Positions 26,919-36,677 of a stretch of 64,000 nt of DNA are shown here, piece after piece. Each line of letters begins with the position of its first letter. The first letter of the stretch is position 1. The stretch is from JALCSJ01 sp036788835. Lineage in GTDB: Bacteria; Bacillota; Negativicutes; Acidaminococcales; Acidaminococcaceae. The stretch spans positions 14,753-78,752 of the forward strand of contig DAIQMR010000008.1 of assembly GCA_036788835.1 (NCBI GenBank), written 5' to 3'. A program made the translations under genes and the position numbers. The notes under the pieces are model-generated. The model saw only the letters and a program-made list of their open reading frames with translations. It was not told where the DNA came from and ran no database searches.

Positions 26919-28073
26919 TCATTTTCCTAACCTATATCTAAAATCCTCGTAGCCGAACTTTTTAATCAGCTCGATTTTGCCGTCCAGATTTTCTACATAT
27001 ATGTCGGGAAGCTTCATGCCATTAAAAGTATTGTTTTTACACATTGTGTAAAGAGCCATGTCAGCAAAAGCCAGTCTCTCGCCTATCTTTAATTGATGGT
27101 CGAAACTGTAATCGCCGATTACATCTCCTGCTAAACAAGTTGCCCCACCCAGTCGATAGGTGTAAGTTTTCTCTCCTGCTTTTCCTGCATCCACCATAGG
27201 CGGACGATAAGGCATTTCTATAACATCAGGCATATGACAGGCACCTGAAGCATCTACAATACACAAATTGTAATCACCGTTCTGAGTTAAATCCAAAACC
27301 GTAGTAACTAAATAACCTGCATCTAAAACCACAGCCTCACCCGGTTCTAAATAAATCTGCAGATTATACTTTGCCTTAATTTTCTTCAGTAGCTTTTCCA
27401 GCAAAGGAATATTGTAATCCTTTTGGGTTATATAATGTCCCCCGCCGCAGTTCAACCACTTCAGTTTCGGCAAAACATCTCCGAATTTCTCTTCTACTCC
27501 TTTAAGAGTAACAGCCAGAGCCTCTGACCCTTGCTCACAAAGAGTGTGGAAATGCAAACCGTCCAGCATGGCAATCAGTTCCGGTGTCATCAGCTTATCC
27601 CATTGTTCACGTGTGGTTCCCAGCCTGCTGCCGGGAGCACATGGATCATAAATAGCATGAGTCTGAGTAGAATATTCCGGATTAATTCTAAGACCAACTT
27701 CTTTACCTGCAGCCTTAACCTGGGGTCCAAAATGCTTTAACTGATTAGGGCTATTGAAAACAATATGATTAGCATACTTCAACACATCAGCAAATTCATC
27801 ATCACGGTAAGCTCCGCAAAACACATGGCATTCTTTTCCCGGCATATGCTCTGCACCCAGACGAGCCTCATAGAGCCCGCTGGCTTCCGTTCCTGCTAAA
27901 AATGGTTCAAGAACAGGATACAAATCATAGGCAGAAAAAGCTTTCTGTGCCAAAAGTATTTTGCATCCCGTATTGTCCTGAATTTTTTTTAATACTTTAC
28001 CGTTATCCACTAATTTCTTAGTATCCAACAAATAAAAAGGGGTTTTAAGTTCCTTCGCCTCTTGCCAATTCAT
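26919..28073 (-). CDS. nspC: Carboxynorspermidine decarboxylase
   Basis: 384 residues, PLP enzyme of the alanine racemase fold group. Decarboxylates carboxynorspermidine or carboxyspermidine to the polyamine. The PLP lysine lies in ILLAQKAFS; GLHFHTLCEQ, NCGGGHYIT, EPGEAVVLDAGY and DASGACHMPDVIEMPYRPP are typical of NspC. It follows the matching dehydrogenase with the stop and start touching. Together they form the alternative polyamine route via aspartate semialdehyde. Whether the product is spermidine or norspermidine cannot be told. Confidence 0.95.
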   Translation of the reverse strand: MNWQEAKELKTPFYLLDTKKLVDNGKVLKKIQDNTGCKILLAQKAFSAYDLYPVLEPFLAGTEASGLYEARLGAEHMPGKECHVFCGAYRDDEFADVLKYANHIVFNSPNQLKHFGPQVKAAGKEVGLRINPEYSTQTHAIYDPCAPGSRLGTTREQWDKLMTPELIAMLDGLHFHTLCEQGSEALAVTLKGVEEKFGDVLPKLKWLNCGGGHYITQKDYNIPLLEKLLKKIKAKYNLQIYLEPGEAVVLDAGYLVTTVLDLTQNGDYNLCIVDASGACHMPDVIEMPYRPPMVDAGKAGEKTYTYRLGGATCLAGDVIGDYSFDHQLKIGERLAFADMALYTMCKNNTFNGMKLPDIYVENLDGKIELIKKFGYEDFRYRLGK

Positions 28074-29335
28074 TATCCTTCCACCAAAACAGGATGAGTA
28101 GTAGTCTTGGAAGGAAGACCCAAAGGCCCTAATTCTTCCAGGAAAGGATCCGGATCGAATTCTTCACAAGTATAGGCACCGGCCTTTTTCCATTTGCCGC
28201 TTAAGAGCATCATAGCTCCACAGACAGCCGGAACTCCCGCCGTATAAGATACTGCCTGAGAACCCACTTCTTTATAGCATTCCTGATGGTCGCAGATGTT
28301 ATAAATGTAAAAGTCTTTCGGCTTACCGTCTTTAGTGCCCCGGAAAATACAACCGATATTTGTTTTGCCCTTGGTCCGTACTCCCAATGAGGCGGGATCC
28401 GGCAACAGGCTCTTTAAGAATTGCACAGGCACAATCTTGTGCCCCTGATATTCTACAGGATGGGTAGACAGCATGCCTACATCTTCCAGACAATTCATAT
28501 GGTCAATATAGCTCTGGCCAAACGTCATGAAGAAACGTACCCTCTTTAAATCAGGAAGATAGTTCACAATTGATTCAACTTCTTCATGGTGGAGCATGTA
28601 CATATCTCTTTCCCCGGCACCCTCGAAATTATATTTCTTGTGCACGCTCATAGCGGGAATGGTATGGAAAGTCCCACCTTCCCAATAGCTGGCAGGTGAA
28701 GAAACTTCTCTTAAATTTATTTCAGGATTGAAATTGGTGGCAAAAGGATAACCATGGTCGCCGCCGTTGCAATCCAAAATATCCAGATATTCAATCTTGT
28801 CGAATTCGTGCTTTTTGGCATAAGCAGCATAAACCTGAGTAACACCGGGATCAAAGCCACAGCCTAAAAGTGCCGTCTTGCCTATCTTTGCGAATTTATC
28901 CTGATAAGCCCATTGCCAAGAATAGTCAAAGAAAGCCATGAAGCCTTTCTCCTTGCAGCGTTTTTCATAAATGGCACGCCATGTAGGATCATCAGTGTTT
29001 TCCGGTTCATATCCTGCCGTATCCAAATAATGAACGCCGCATTCTACGCAAGCATCCATGATAGTCAAATTATGATAAGGCATTCCCAGATGAAGAACAA
29101 CGTCCGGCTTGAATTCTTTAAATAATTTTACAAGCTCCTCAACGTTTCCTGCATCAACCTGTGCAGTAGTAATTTTGGTTTTAGTCTTAGGAGCTAACTC
29201 CGCGGCTATTTTGTCACACTTAGCTTTCGTTCTGCTGGCAATGCAGATATCCGTAAAAATCTCGCTATGTTGACAGCATTTATGAATCGCTACCTGTGCT
29301 ACTCCCCCACAACCAATAATAATCGCTCTGCTCAA
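28073..29335 (-). CDS. Carboxynorspermidine synthase (saccharopine dehydrogenase-like)
   Basis: 420 residues. Rossmann start RAIIIGCGGVAQVAIHKC, then the saccharopine-dehydrogenase fold with LGCGFDPGVTQVYAAYA and HPVEYQGHKIVPVQFLK. Condenses aspartate semialdehyde with a diamine and reduces the imine with NADPH, making the substrate of NspC. The start is TTG; a stop precedes it in frame and TGAGGATG lies eight to nine bases upstream. The operon has its own promoter 140 bases upstream. The assignment over a lysine-pathway enzyme rests on the nspC neighbour. Confidence 0.92.
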   Translation of the reverse strand: MSRAIIIGCGGVAQVAIHKCCQHSEIFTDICIASRTKAKCDKIAAELAPKTKTKITTAQVDAGNVEELVKLFKEFKPDVVLHLGMPYHNLTIMDACVECGVHYLDTAGYEPENTDDPTWRAIYEKRCKEKGFMAFFDYSWQWAYQDKFAKIGKTALLGCGFDPGVTQVYAAYAKKHEFDKIEYLDILDCNGGDHGYPFATNFNPEINLREVSSPASYWEGGTFHTIPAMSVHKKYNFEGAGERDMYMLHHEEVESIVNYLPDLKRVRFFMTFGQSYIDHMNCLEDVGMLSTHPVEYQGHKIVPVQFLKSLLPDPASLGVRTKGKTNIGCIFRGTKDGKPKDFYIYNICDHQECYKEVGSQAVSYTAGVPAVCGAMMLLSGKWKKAGAYTCEEFDPDPFLEELGPLGLPSKTTTHPVLVEG

Positions 29336-29475
29336 TTTTCATCATCCTCATTTCCCCTAAATTTATACAAAAAAATTAGTGTCCTGTACATTGTACATGG
29401 CACTTTTTCCCATAGCAAAATAGTCCGTCCCGATTTGCACCGGCTAACAGATGTACTCGCCATAGTACGCTATAA

Positions 29476-29504
29476 ATTCTATCATAATTGAGCCCAAACG
29501 TCAA
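29476..29504 (-). promoter_or_regulatory. Promoter of the carboxynorspermidine operon
   Basis: Minus-strand TTGACG (29499-29504) and TAGAAT (29476-29481), 17-base spacer. The roughly 130-base leader contains the palindrome TGTACAATGTACA near 29391-29403. Confidence 0.65.
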
Positions 29505-29524
29505 ATTTACTTACTAAAATAAAA

Positions 29525-29556
29525 AAACCTCTAAAGAAAATTCCTTTAGAGGTTTT
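29525..29556 (-). terminator. rpsO terminator
   Basis: Stem AACCTCTAAA/TTTAGAGGTT with T-run on the minus strand, just past the rpsO stop. Confidence 0.9.
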
Positions 29557-29565
29557 TAGTGCACA

Positions 29566-29832
29566 TCATTTACGTAATTGCAGTTTGTCGACGATTGTAC
29601 GATAGCGCTCAATGTCTTTAGCCATTAAATAATTTAACAGACCACGACGTTGACCAACCATCTTCAGCAAACCACGACGAGAGTGATGATCTTTTTTGTG
29701 CTCTTTTAAGTGAGCTGTCAAATAATTGATACGCTCAGTCAAAATAGCAATCTGCACTTCGGGAGAACCGGTATCGGTATCATTGATACGATAAGTTTGA
29801 ATCAGTTCTTGTTTTCTTTCGGGTGTCATCAT
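29566..29832 (-). CDS. rpsO: Ribosomal protein uS15
   Basis: 88 residues. [20 protein letters not shown], then [20 protein letters not shown] and [19 protein letters not shown] match S15 throughout. Binds 16S rRNA early in 30S assembly and usually represses its own mRNA. Two ATGs are adjacent; GGAGG is nine bases before the first. It has its own promoter and leader after ribF. Confidence 0.98.
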   Translation of the reverse strand: MMTPERKQELIQTYRINDTDTGSPEVQIAILTERINYLTAHLKEHKKDHHSRRGLLKMVGQRRGLLNYLMAKDIERYRTIVDKLQLRK

Positions 29833-29874
29833 GATGAGTTACCTCCTTATTTTCTTATTGCCCTGGCTGTAGCA

Positions 29875-29961
29875 TTCGTTGGAGATTCGAGATGCCACGC
29901 TAAGGTTCTCGTTACTTTCGTAACGCTAGAGAATTATAACATAGGAATATTAAAAATACAA
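29875..29961 (-). promoter_or_regulatory. rpsO promoter and leader hairpin
   Basis: Minus-strand TTGTAT (29956-29961) and TATAAT (29933-29938), 17-base spacer. The leader contains a stem CGTTAC/GTAACG with a tight GAAA loop (29908-29924 region), a plausible S15 autoregulation element. Confidence 0.65.
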
Positions 29962-29965
29962 CACT

Positions 29966-30886
29966 TTAGACTAACTTTCTAATCAAAACTGCATCTTTGT
30001 CAATTTGGTCTTTCAAGGCCTCAATATTGTCAAATTTGATTTCAGGGCGGATGTAATCATAGAGGTATACTCTAATCTCCTGTCCGTATAAATCTCCCTT
30101 ATAATCAAACAAATGGGCTTCTAAATGGATTTCTCCCAGGTTGAAGGTGGGGTTGCTGCCAATATTAATCATGGCCGGATACAAATCATCTCCCACCGCG
30201 ACCTTTCCCGCATAGACTCCAAAGGCAGGCAAAGCAATATTAGTATCCGTCAAATTAATATTGGCCGTGGGATAATCCATAGTCCTGCCTCTTTGATCCC
30301 CGGCAACTACCACGCCGGCAATACTGTAAGCCCTCCCCAGCATAGCATTGGCTTTCGCCACGTTGCCCTTGTTGATAGCCTTACGAATATGAGTACTGCT
30401 GATAACTTCACGTTTCAAAGTCAAAAGCTTACGCACCAAAATGGTGAAATCATAGACCTGTCCCGCTGCCAGCAAGGACTGCACATTGCCCAATCCCCCT
30501 GCTCCGTAAGTAAAATTTTCACCTACAGACACGGCTTTCACGTTAGCAGCGTGAAGCATTTGCAAAAAAGCATCAGGGCTCATCTGAGCAATGGCCTGAT
30601 TAAATGGGATATTCACTAGAATATCTACGTTCAATGCCTGGAGCAATTTTATTTTTGTAGGTCTGTCTATTATTCTTTCCGGGACTAATTCCGGCATAAT
30701 TTTAGACATGGGATGATTGCTGAAAGTAAACACCATCAACTGATAGCCTCTGGCTCTGGCAAAACTTCCTGCGGCCTTGATAACATCCTGATGACCAAGG
30801 TGTATGCCGTCAAATGTTCCCAGGGCACAGGCACTATAACTCAATTTAGTATTTTTTAATTGTTCAATACTTGAAATTATTTGCAT
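29966..30886 (-). CDS. ribF: Riboflavin kinase / FAD synthetase
   Basis: 306 residues. N-terminal nucleotidyltransferase (ALGTFDGIHLGHQDVI, then FTFSNHP and STHIRKAI) and C-terminal kinase (GRTMDYPTANI, GVYAGKVAVGDDLYPAMINIG). Makes FMN and FAD. An in-frame GTG at 30892 overlaps the truB stop; I place the start at ATG 30886, with AGGAAG ten bases away. truB-ribF-rpsO is the usual order. Confidence 0.96.
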   Translation of the reverse strand: MQIISSIEQLKNTKLSYSACALGTFDGIHLGHQDVIKAAGSFARARGYQLMVFTFSNHPMSKIMPELVPERIIDRPTKIKLLQALNVDILVNIPFNQAIAQMSPDAFLQMLHAANVKAVSVGENFTYGAGGLGNVQSLLAAGQVYDFTILVRKLLTLKREVISSTHIRKAINKGNVAKANAMLGRAYSIAGVVVAGDQRGRTMDYPTANINLTDTNIALPAFGVYAGKVAVGDDLYPAMINIGSNPTFNLGEIHLEAHLFDYKGDLYGQEIRVYLYDYIRPEIKFDNIEALKDQIDKDAVLIRKLV

Positions 30887-30888
30887 CT

Positions 30889-31767
30889 TCACTCAACTTC
30901 CTGTGGGATGTTAACTATTTTGTAGCCACGGAGTTTACCGTCTTTCGCCATGGCCAGCCCTAGCACCAATCCATCTGTTGTCACCAATTTATATAAAGTA
31001 CCTTCTGTTAAATTTTTTAAAGTAGTTGGCACTCCCTGGGCAATTCGCCTGCCTTGCAGGGGATTCACCGTTAGAATGGGAAACCCTTCTAGGGACGTTT
31101 CCCAGGACAAAATACAGTTTTCCGGGTCAGCAGCGATTTCTTCCAAAGTGCGAGCCCCATCCAAAGTATAATTCCCCACTTGCCGACGCAAAAGGAAACT
31201 CATGGTTCCTTCCATTCCCAGACGGGACGCAATATCTTCCGTCAAGGTTCTGATAAATGTTCCCTTGGAGCATTCCACGTCCATAAGCAGAGTAGTCTTG
31301 TTATACTCCACCAGCTCTAACCGGGAAATAAAAATATCTCTGGGCTGACGCTCTACTTCAATGCCCTGCCTGGCTAGCTTATAAAGTTTTTGTCCCTTAT
31401 AATTTATGGCCGAATACATAGGAGGAATTTGTTGGGACTTACCCAAAAAACTCGCAAAGCATGTATTAATAGCTTCTTTATCCAATTCTTTAACGGGAGA
31501 AGTAGCAATCGCTTCACCTTCCGCGTCCCCTGTGGAAGTCTTCCTGCCAAAAGTGATTTCTGCCCGATAAATTTTCTTTTCTGCCACAGCATACTCTAAA
31601 AATCTGGTAGCTTTACCTACAAAGACAGGCAAAACTCCCGCCGCCATTGGGTCCAAAGTGCCGCTATGACCGATTTTTTTCATATTGAGGATTTTGCGGA
31701 GAGCTGCCACCACATCATGACTGGTCATAGCCGGAGGTTTCAAAACATTGTAGATACCGTCTAACAT
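30889..31767 (-). CDS. truB: tRNA pseudouridine(55) synthase
   Basis: 292 residues. Catalytic Asp in GHSGTLDPMAAGVLPV, with KPPAMTSHDVVA and YSAINYKGQKLYKLAR as further family blocks; CSKGTFIRTL is conserved. Converts U55 in the T-loop of tRNAs. Overlaps the nrnA stop by seven bases. Confidence 0.96.
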   Translation of the reverse strand: MLDGIYNVLKPPAMTSHDVVAALRKILNMKKIGHSGTLDPMAAGVLPVFVGKATRFLEYAVAEKKIYRAEITFGRKTSTGDAEGEAIATSPVKELDKEAINTCFASFLGKSQQIPPMYSAINYKGQKLYKLARQGIEVERQPRDIFISRLELVEYNKTTLLMDVECSKGTFIRTLTEDIASRLGMEGTMSFLLRRQVGNYTLDGARTLEEIAADPENCILSWETSLEGFPILTVNPLQGRRIAQGVPTTLKNLTEGTLYKLVTTDGLVLGLAMAKDGKLRGYKIVNIPQEVE

Positions 31768-32723
31768 GCAGCAACCTCAGCTTCTTGCAATATTTTGTCC
31801 AGCAGCATCTTTTTAGCTTCTGCCAAGGGTTTATTAATAGTACAGCCTGCAGCCTTCTGATGGCCTCCCCCTTGGAAAACTAGAGCTATCTTACTAACAT
31901 CCAGTCTTCGGGAACGCATGCTGATTCTGGTTACGGATTTTTCTACTTCCTTAAACATAATAGCAATTTCTACTCCCTCAATATAGCGGGGATAGGAAAT
32001 AAAACTTTCCGTGCTTATATCTTCATCGTACAAAGCAAAAGGAATTTCAATGGTGGCGATTTTTCCCCCCGCCCAAAACTCCATTGTGGCCAGCACCTTA
32101 GGTAATAGCTCTATTACGTTCCGTGCTTTCATTTCCACACAGTCGGAGATAGCATTCGGCTCTACCCCAAACTCCACCAAATCTGCTGCTACCCGCATGC
32201 AGTCCGGCGTAGTATTGGAATATTTGAAATAGCCGCAATCGGTAACAATAGCAACGTAAATACATGTAGCCATGGACAGAGTCATTGTCACAGGCATAAT
32301 ACCCACCAATTCATACATCATCTGTCCCACAGCTGCCGCCTTGGCATTCAGCCACAAATAATCGGCATACTTAGTATTGGATATGTGATGGTCAATGTTC
32401 AGAATAGGTGCTTTGACGCATTCTTGCAATAAGCCGATTCTGTCTATAGAACTGGCATCAACAACCACCAGTAAATCCGCCTCGTATTGAGTTCCCTTCT
32501 GAGGACGTACATAGGTATCAACACCCGGCAGGAAAGCCAGATTGCTGCCCACTTTGTCATCTACCATCACTGTAACTTTTTTCCCTGTCTGTCGCAAAGC
32601 TTCTGCCAACGCCAAAGCAGAACCGGTGGTATCCCCATCCGGTCCTATATGGCTTGCTATTATTATTTTTTCTTTAGTCTTTAAAAGTTCCCATGTTTCC
32701 TGGCAGGAAATTTCCTTACTCAT
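31761..32723 (-). CDS. nrnA: DHH-family nanoRNase / pAp phosphatase
   Basis: 320 residues. DHH motifs: ASHIGPDGDTTGSALALA, VVDASSIDR, LNIDHHISNTKYAD and a GGGHQKAAGC DHHA1 motif near the C-terminus. Breaks down 2-5 nt RNAs and pAp. The frame starts at 32738; ATG 32723 overlaps the rbfA stop by eight bases and has GAGGA at a good distance. Common position between rbfA and truB. Confidence 0.94.
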   Translation of the reverse strand: MSKEISCQETWELLKTKEKIIIASHIGPDGDTTGSALALAEALRQTGKKVTVMVDDKVGSNLAFLPGVDTYVRPQKGTQYEADLLVVVDASSIDRIGLLQECVKAPILNIDHHISNTKYADYLWLNAKAAAVGQMMYELVGIMPVTMTLSMATCIYVAIVTDCGYFKYSNTTPDCMRVAADLVEFGVEPNAISDCVEMKARNVIELLPKVLATMEFWAGGKIATIEIPFALYDEDISTESFISYPRYIEGVEIAIMFKEVEKSVTRISMRSRRLDVSKIALVFQGGGHQKAAGCTINKPLAEAKKMLLDKILQEAEVAAC

Positions 32724-33075
32724 GGCCCTTATCCTCATCTTTGATTTTCTTTAAAAGCTCATCGATATGGGCGCTGTATTCCATGGAGGTATCCCTATGC
32801 AAACTTAAAATAGGTGCAACCCGCAGGCTGATACGTTTGGCGATTTCCGAGCGAAAATAACCCAAAGCACTGTTCAGGCCCTGCCAAGCAGCTTCCTGCT
32901 GTTCTTTGCTGCCATAGAGGCTGACAAAAATCTTGGCGTAGCTTAGGTCTCCGCTAACCTCCACAGAAGTAACGGTAACAAACTTCACCCGAGGGTCTTT
33001 CACATCCCTGATTAACATGTTGCTTAATTCTTGTTTAATCAATTCTTGTATTTTTTCAACTCTTAATTTAGTCAT
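32716..33075 (-). CDS. rbfA: Ribosome-binding factor A
   Basis: 119 residues. KH-like small protein for 16S rRNA 5' end maturation and cold adaptation. Pattern VEKIQELIKQELSNMLIRDV, VTVTSVEVSGDLSYAKIFVS and YFRSEIAKRISLRVAP is typical. Lies 10 bases after infB. Confidence 0.96.
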   Translation of the reverse strand: MTKLRVEKIQELIKQELSNMLIRDVKDPRVKFVTVTSVEVSGDLSYAKIFVSLYGSKEQQEAAWQGLNSALGYFRSEIAKRISLRVAPILSLHRDTSMEYSAHIDELLKKIKDEDKGHE

Positions 33076-33084
33076 TATATCTCC

Positions 33085-36000
33085 TTATTGAGGCGCTACT
33101 TCCTCCATGACATAGGCCTCCAGCTGATCGCCCTCTTTAATGTCACGGTAGCCGTCAATAGTAAGGCCGCACTCAAATCCGGCCAATACTTCTTTTACAT
33201 CATCTTTGAAACGACGGAGAGAATCCAGTTCCCCTTCGTGTACCACAATACCATCACGAACCACACGAATCTTAGCGCTTCTGGTTATCTTTCCATCCAG
33301 CACATAGGCACCGGCAATCAGCATCTTAGAAATGGTGATAAGCTGTCTGATTTCCACATGGCCAATAACCTTTTCTTTGAACTTAGGTGCCAGCATGCCT
33401 TTAATAGCTGCTTCCACATCATTTAAGGCATCATAAATTACCCGATAAGTGCGAATGTCTACTTTTTCATTTTCGGCAGCTTTTCTGGCATTGGCATCCG
33501 GACGGACATTAAAGCCAATGATTAAAGCATTGGCAGCGCTGGCCAGCATAACATCGGATTCGTTGATGGAACCCACTCCTGCATGGACAACCACAACCTT
33601 AACTTCATCGTTTTTAATACCTTCCAGGCCTTGTTTCAAAGCTTCGATAGTTCCTTGCACATCGGCTTTGACCACAATATTCAGGTCTTTTAATTCTCCT
33701 TCTTGAATTCTGTTGAAAATATCTTCCAGGGAGACTTTGGCCTTCTTTTGTTCTTCATCCTTGGCCTTGGCCAGACGTTTTTCCGCAACACTGCGGGCTG
33801 TGCGCTCGTCAGTGGCATTCATAATATCACCGGCTGCAGGAACGTCATTTAAGCCCAGCACTTCTACAGGTGTAGAAGGAGGCGCTTCTTTGACTTTCTC
33901 ACCCCGGTCATTAAGCATGGCTCTTACCTTGCCATAAGTGGTACCGGCAATAATCGAATCACCGATATGCAAAGTGCCGCGGGCAATCAGTACCGTTGCC
34001 ACTGGGCCCCGGCCTTTATCCAGCTGTGCTTCAACAATAGTTCCCTGGGCAGGCAGATTCGGATTGGCTTTCAATTCTTGAACTTCTGCCACCAGCAAAA
34101 TAGTCTCCAGCAATTCTGCAATACCGGTTCTTTGACGGGCCGAAACAGGTACCATAATGGTATCTCCGCCCCAGTCTTCAGGAATCAGGCCTTGTTCAGA
34201 CAATTGTTGCTTAACGAATTCGGGATTAGCTCCCTCTTTATCTATTTTGTTAATCGCTACGATAATAGGCACTTTAGCAGCCTTGGCATGGTGAATGGCT
34301 TCCAGTGTCTGAGGCATTACCCCATCATCGGCGGCCACAACCAAAACGGCCACATCAGTCACCTGAGCCCCTCTGGCACGCATAGCGGTAAAGGCTTCGT
34401 GACCGGGAGTGTCCAGGAAAACAATAGTTTTACCCTGACAGCTAACTGTATAGGCACCAATATGCTGAGTAATACCGCCTGCCTCGTGAGAAGACACGTG
34501 GGTCTTACGAATGGCATCCAGCAAAGAAGTTTTACCATGGTCAACATGACCCATAACAGTAACTACAGGGGGACGCAATACCCGTAAAGCCGGATCGTCT
34601 TCCACTTCCGGAACCTCGGTAGGATCTTCTTCCGGAGGTGGTTCCTTGATTTCGCAATTAAAGTCCATGCCTACCAATTCCGCAGTTTCATGGTCAATGT
34701 CCTGATTAATGGTAACCATTTTACCCATAAGGAATAAATGCTTAATAACTTCGCTGACTTCACGTTTTAACAAGTTAGCAAAGGTCTTCACATTAATGCT
34801 GTCTCCCACTTCTACACTGGTAGGACGCACAACAGGGGCTGCCGCCTGCACAGGAACCTGTTTCGGGGTAGTCATTTTGCTTTTATTATGTTTACGGCTG
34901 CGAATTAACGCATCTGTGCTCCGGTTAGGTCTGCTATCTCTTGTAGCATAAGAACCCTTGAGCTTTTCTCTTTTTTCATGTTTATTGAAATTCTGACCTC
35001 TCTTGCCCATTTCCTTGCCGGCATGAGTACTGTTGGGGCTGATAGGCAGACTCTTGTCTACCGGTTCAGGACGCTGAGCACGGCCTTGTCCCTGGCCTCT
35101 ATTATAACCACCTTGAGAACGTTGTCCGGGCCCATTATGAGAAAATCTATTATTGGATCCACTGCCGGTGGGACGATTTGACCTGTTTTGGTAAGACGGC
35201 TTTCCGTCTCTGTTATAGCCTTGTCCGCCTTGATTGCCTTTATAACCGGAACCCCCTTGGGAGCCAGTTCTGCTTTGATAACTAGGACGACTTTGTCCGC
35301 TCTGGCCACCCTGCCCTCCCTGATAAGAAGGTCTGGTATTACCGCTGCGGAAATTTTTATTCCCGGCACTCTGACCTTGTCCGTAAGGTCTGCCGGCATT
35401 ACGGTTATCGGAAGAAGCCGGTCTGTTATATCCGCTCTGTCCTTGTCCGTAGGCTTTATTAGGGTTGTTTCTATGGATAATAATTTTGGGCATAGAACCA
35501 GTGCTCCCTGCAGCAGGCTTTTTATCCTGTCTTGGAGCTTGAGGTTTCGCAGCTTGTGGAGCCTGTCCCGCTGTCTGAGTTGCAGTTTGGGGTTTCACGC
35601 TGGGAGCAGCTTTAGGCTGAACCGGTGCCCCAGTCTGTGTTTTCACGCTGGGAGCAGCTTTAGGCTGAACCGATGCCGTAGTCTGTGGTTTCACGCTGGG
35701 AGCAGCTTTAGGCTGAACCGGTGCCCCAGTCTGTGTTTTCANNNNNNNNNNNNNNNNNNNNNNNNNNNNNNNNNNNNNNNNNNNNNNNNNNNNNNNNNNN
35801 NNNNNNNNNNNNNNNNNNNNNNNNNNNNNNNNNNNNNNNNNGTTTCACGCTGGGAGCAGCTTTAGGCTGAACCGGTGCCCCAGTCTGTGTTTTCACCTCG
35901 GGATGATTTGCTGTCATCGGTTTTGCAGCCTTCACCGTTTTTTTCGGTGTCCCCATTTCTTTGATTATTAAATCGTGTACAGAATCCTCTACTGTACTCA

Positions 36001-36103
36001 TGTGATTTTTTACATCAATCTTACGCTCAGCTAAAAAACTGAGCACATTCTTACTGTCAACATTTATTTCCTTGGCAATTTCGTATATTCTGTGTTTTCC
36101 CAT
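33085..36103 (-). CDS. infB: Translation initiation factor IF-2, interrupted by assembly gap
   Basis: 884 residues are readable up to the gap at 35742-35841 and about 87 before it, so the protein exceeds 970 residues. N-terminal IF2_N domain ([20 protein letters not shown]), then 16-residue tandem repeats with the gap inside, then a Gly/Gln/Asn/Arg-rich stretch, a second IF2_N ([20 protein letters not shown]) and the GTPase core ([25 protein letters not shown]). The two sides are in different frames across the 100 N, which only shows that the N count is a placeholder. Start ATG 36103 has GGAGG seven bases upstream. Binds fMet-tRNA on the 30S subunit. Confidence 0.95.
35593..35890 (-). repeat. 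48-bp tandem repeats in infB with 100-N gap
   Basis: Units at 35593-35640, 35641-35688, 35689-35736 and 35843-35890, each coding 16 residues around [16 protein letters not shown]. The 100 unknown bases (35742-35841) lie inside the array, so its true copy number is unknown; short reads probably failed here. Confidence 0.95.
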
Positions 36104-36121
36104 CCGCACGCCTCCATGCAA

Positions 36122-36418
36122 TCATTCCATAATCATTTTGACAAAATTATTATCCATAACAGCAACAGCCGTCCTAGGTGCCTTACCCAGTGAGCGTCCC
36201 AGTTGCTCCCGATCCAAAACATCAACCGTTTTTATCCCATGTTCTTCCGTGAAATTAACCAACCTCTTTCTCGAATTTTCTGATGCATCTTTTGCAATAA
36301 TCAATAATTTCACTTTGCCTTTACGCAAGGCATCCTGCACGGCAAAATCTCCTGATACCGCTTTGCCGGCTTTCTGTGCCAAGCCTAAAGCAAAAAGAAT
36401 ACTTTGTTCATTCTTCAT
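36122..36418 (-). CDS. ylxQ: L7Ae-family RNA-binding protein YlxQ
   Basis: 98 residues. L7Ae/L30e fold: ALGLAQKAGKAVSGDFAVQD, then KVKLLIIAKDASENSRKRL. Binds kink-turn RNA in Bacillus; cellular role is not settled. Overlaps ylxR by 11 bases in the nusA-ylxR-ylxQ-infB run. Confidence 0.92.
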   Translation of the reverse strand: MKNEQSILFALGLAQKAGKAVSGDFAVQDALRKGKVKLLIIAKDASENSRKRLVNFTEEHGIKTVDVLDREQLGRSLGKAPRTAVAVMDNNFVKMIME

Positions 36419-36677
36419 TTTTCAATTCCTCAAGCAAAGATTTTTTCACTGCTTCGTCAATGGTGACGCCCAATGATTTCTCTAAGCTTTTACCGGTAAT
36501 CGCCTTTTCAATGCAAGCGGCATTAGGACATACATAAGCTCCTCTGCCCGGCTTTTTCCCGCTTCTGTCCAGAAGCACTTCACCCTCGGGTGTCCGCACA
36601 ATCCGTACCAAATCCTGCTTTAATTTAACAGCATTGCAGCCTAAACATTTGCGTTGGGGCAGTTTCCTTGTTTTCAT
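36408..36677 (-). CDS. ylxR: YlxR/RnpM RNA-binding protein
   Basis: 89 residues. RKCLGCNAVKLKQDLVRIVR, GRGAYVCPNAACIEKAI are the family marks, including the conserved GRGAYVC. In Bacillus it binds RNase P RNA and lowers its activity (RnpM). The ATG shares a base with the nusA stop. Confidence 0.94.
   Translation of the reverse strand: MKTRKLPQRKCLGCNAVKLKQDLVRIVRTPEGEVLLDRSGKKPGRGAYVCPNAACIEKAITGKSLEKSLGVTIDEAVKKSLLEELKNEE

Noticed and set aside
35593..35890. Direct repeats that could be taken for a CRISPR array
   Set aside because: The 48-bp units are head-to-tail without spacers and code for protein in the infB frame.
33085..36103. Frame difference across the infB gap as a frameshift
   Set aside because: The 100 N are a placeholder inside a repeat; real length is unknown, so no frameshift can be claimed.
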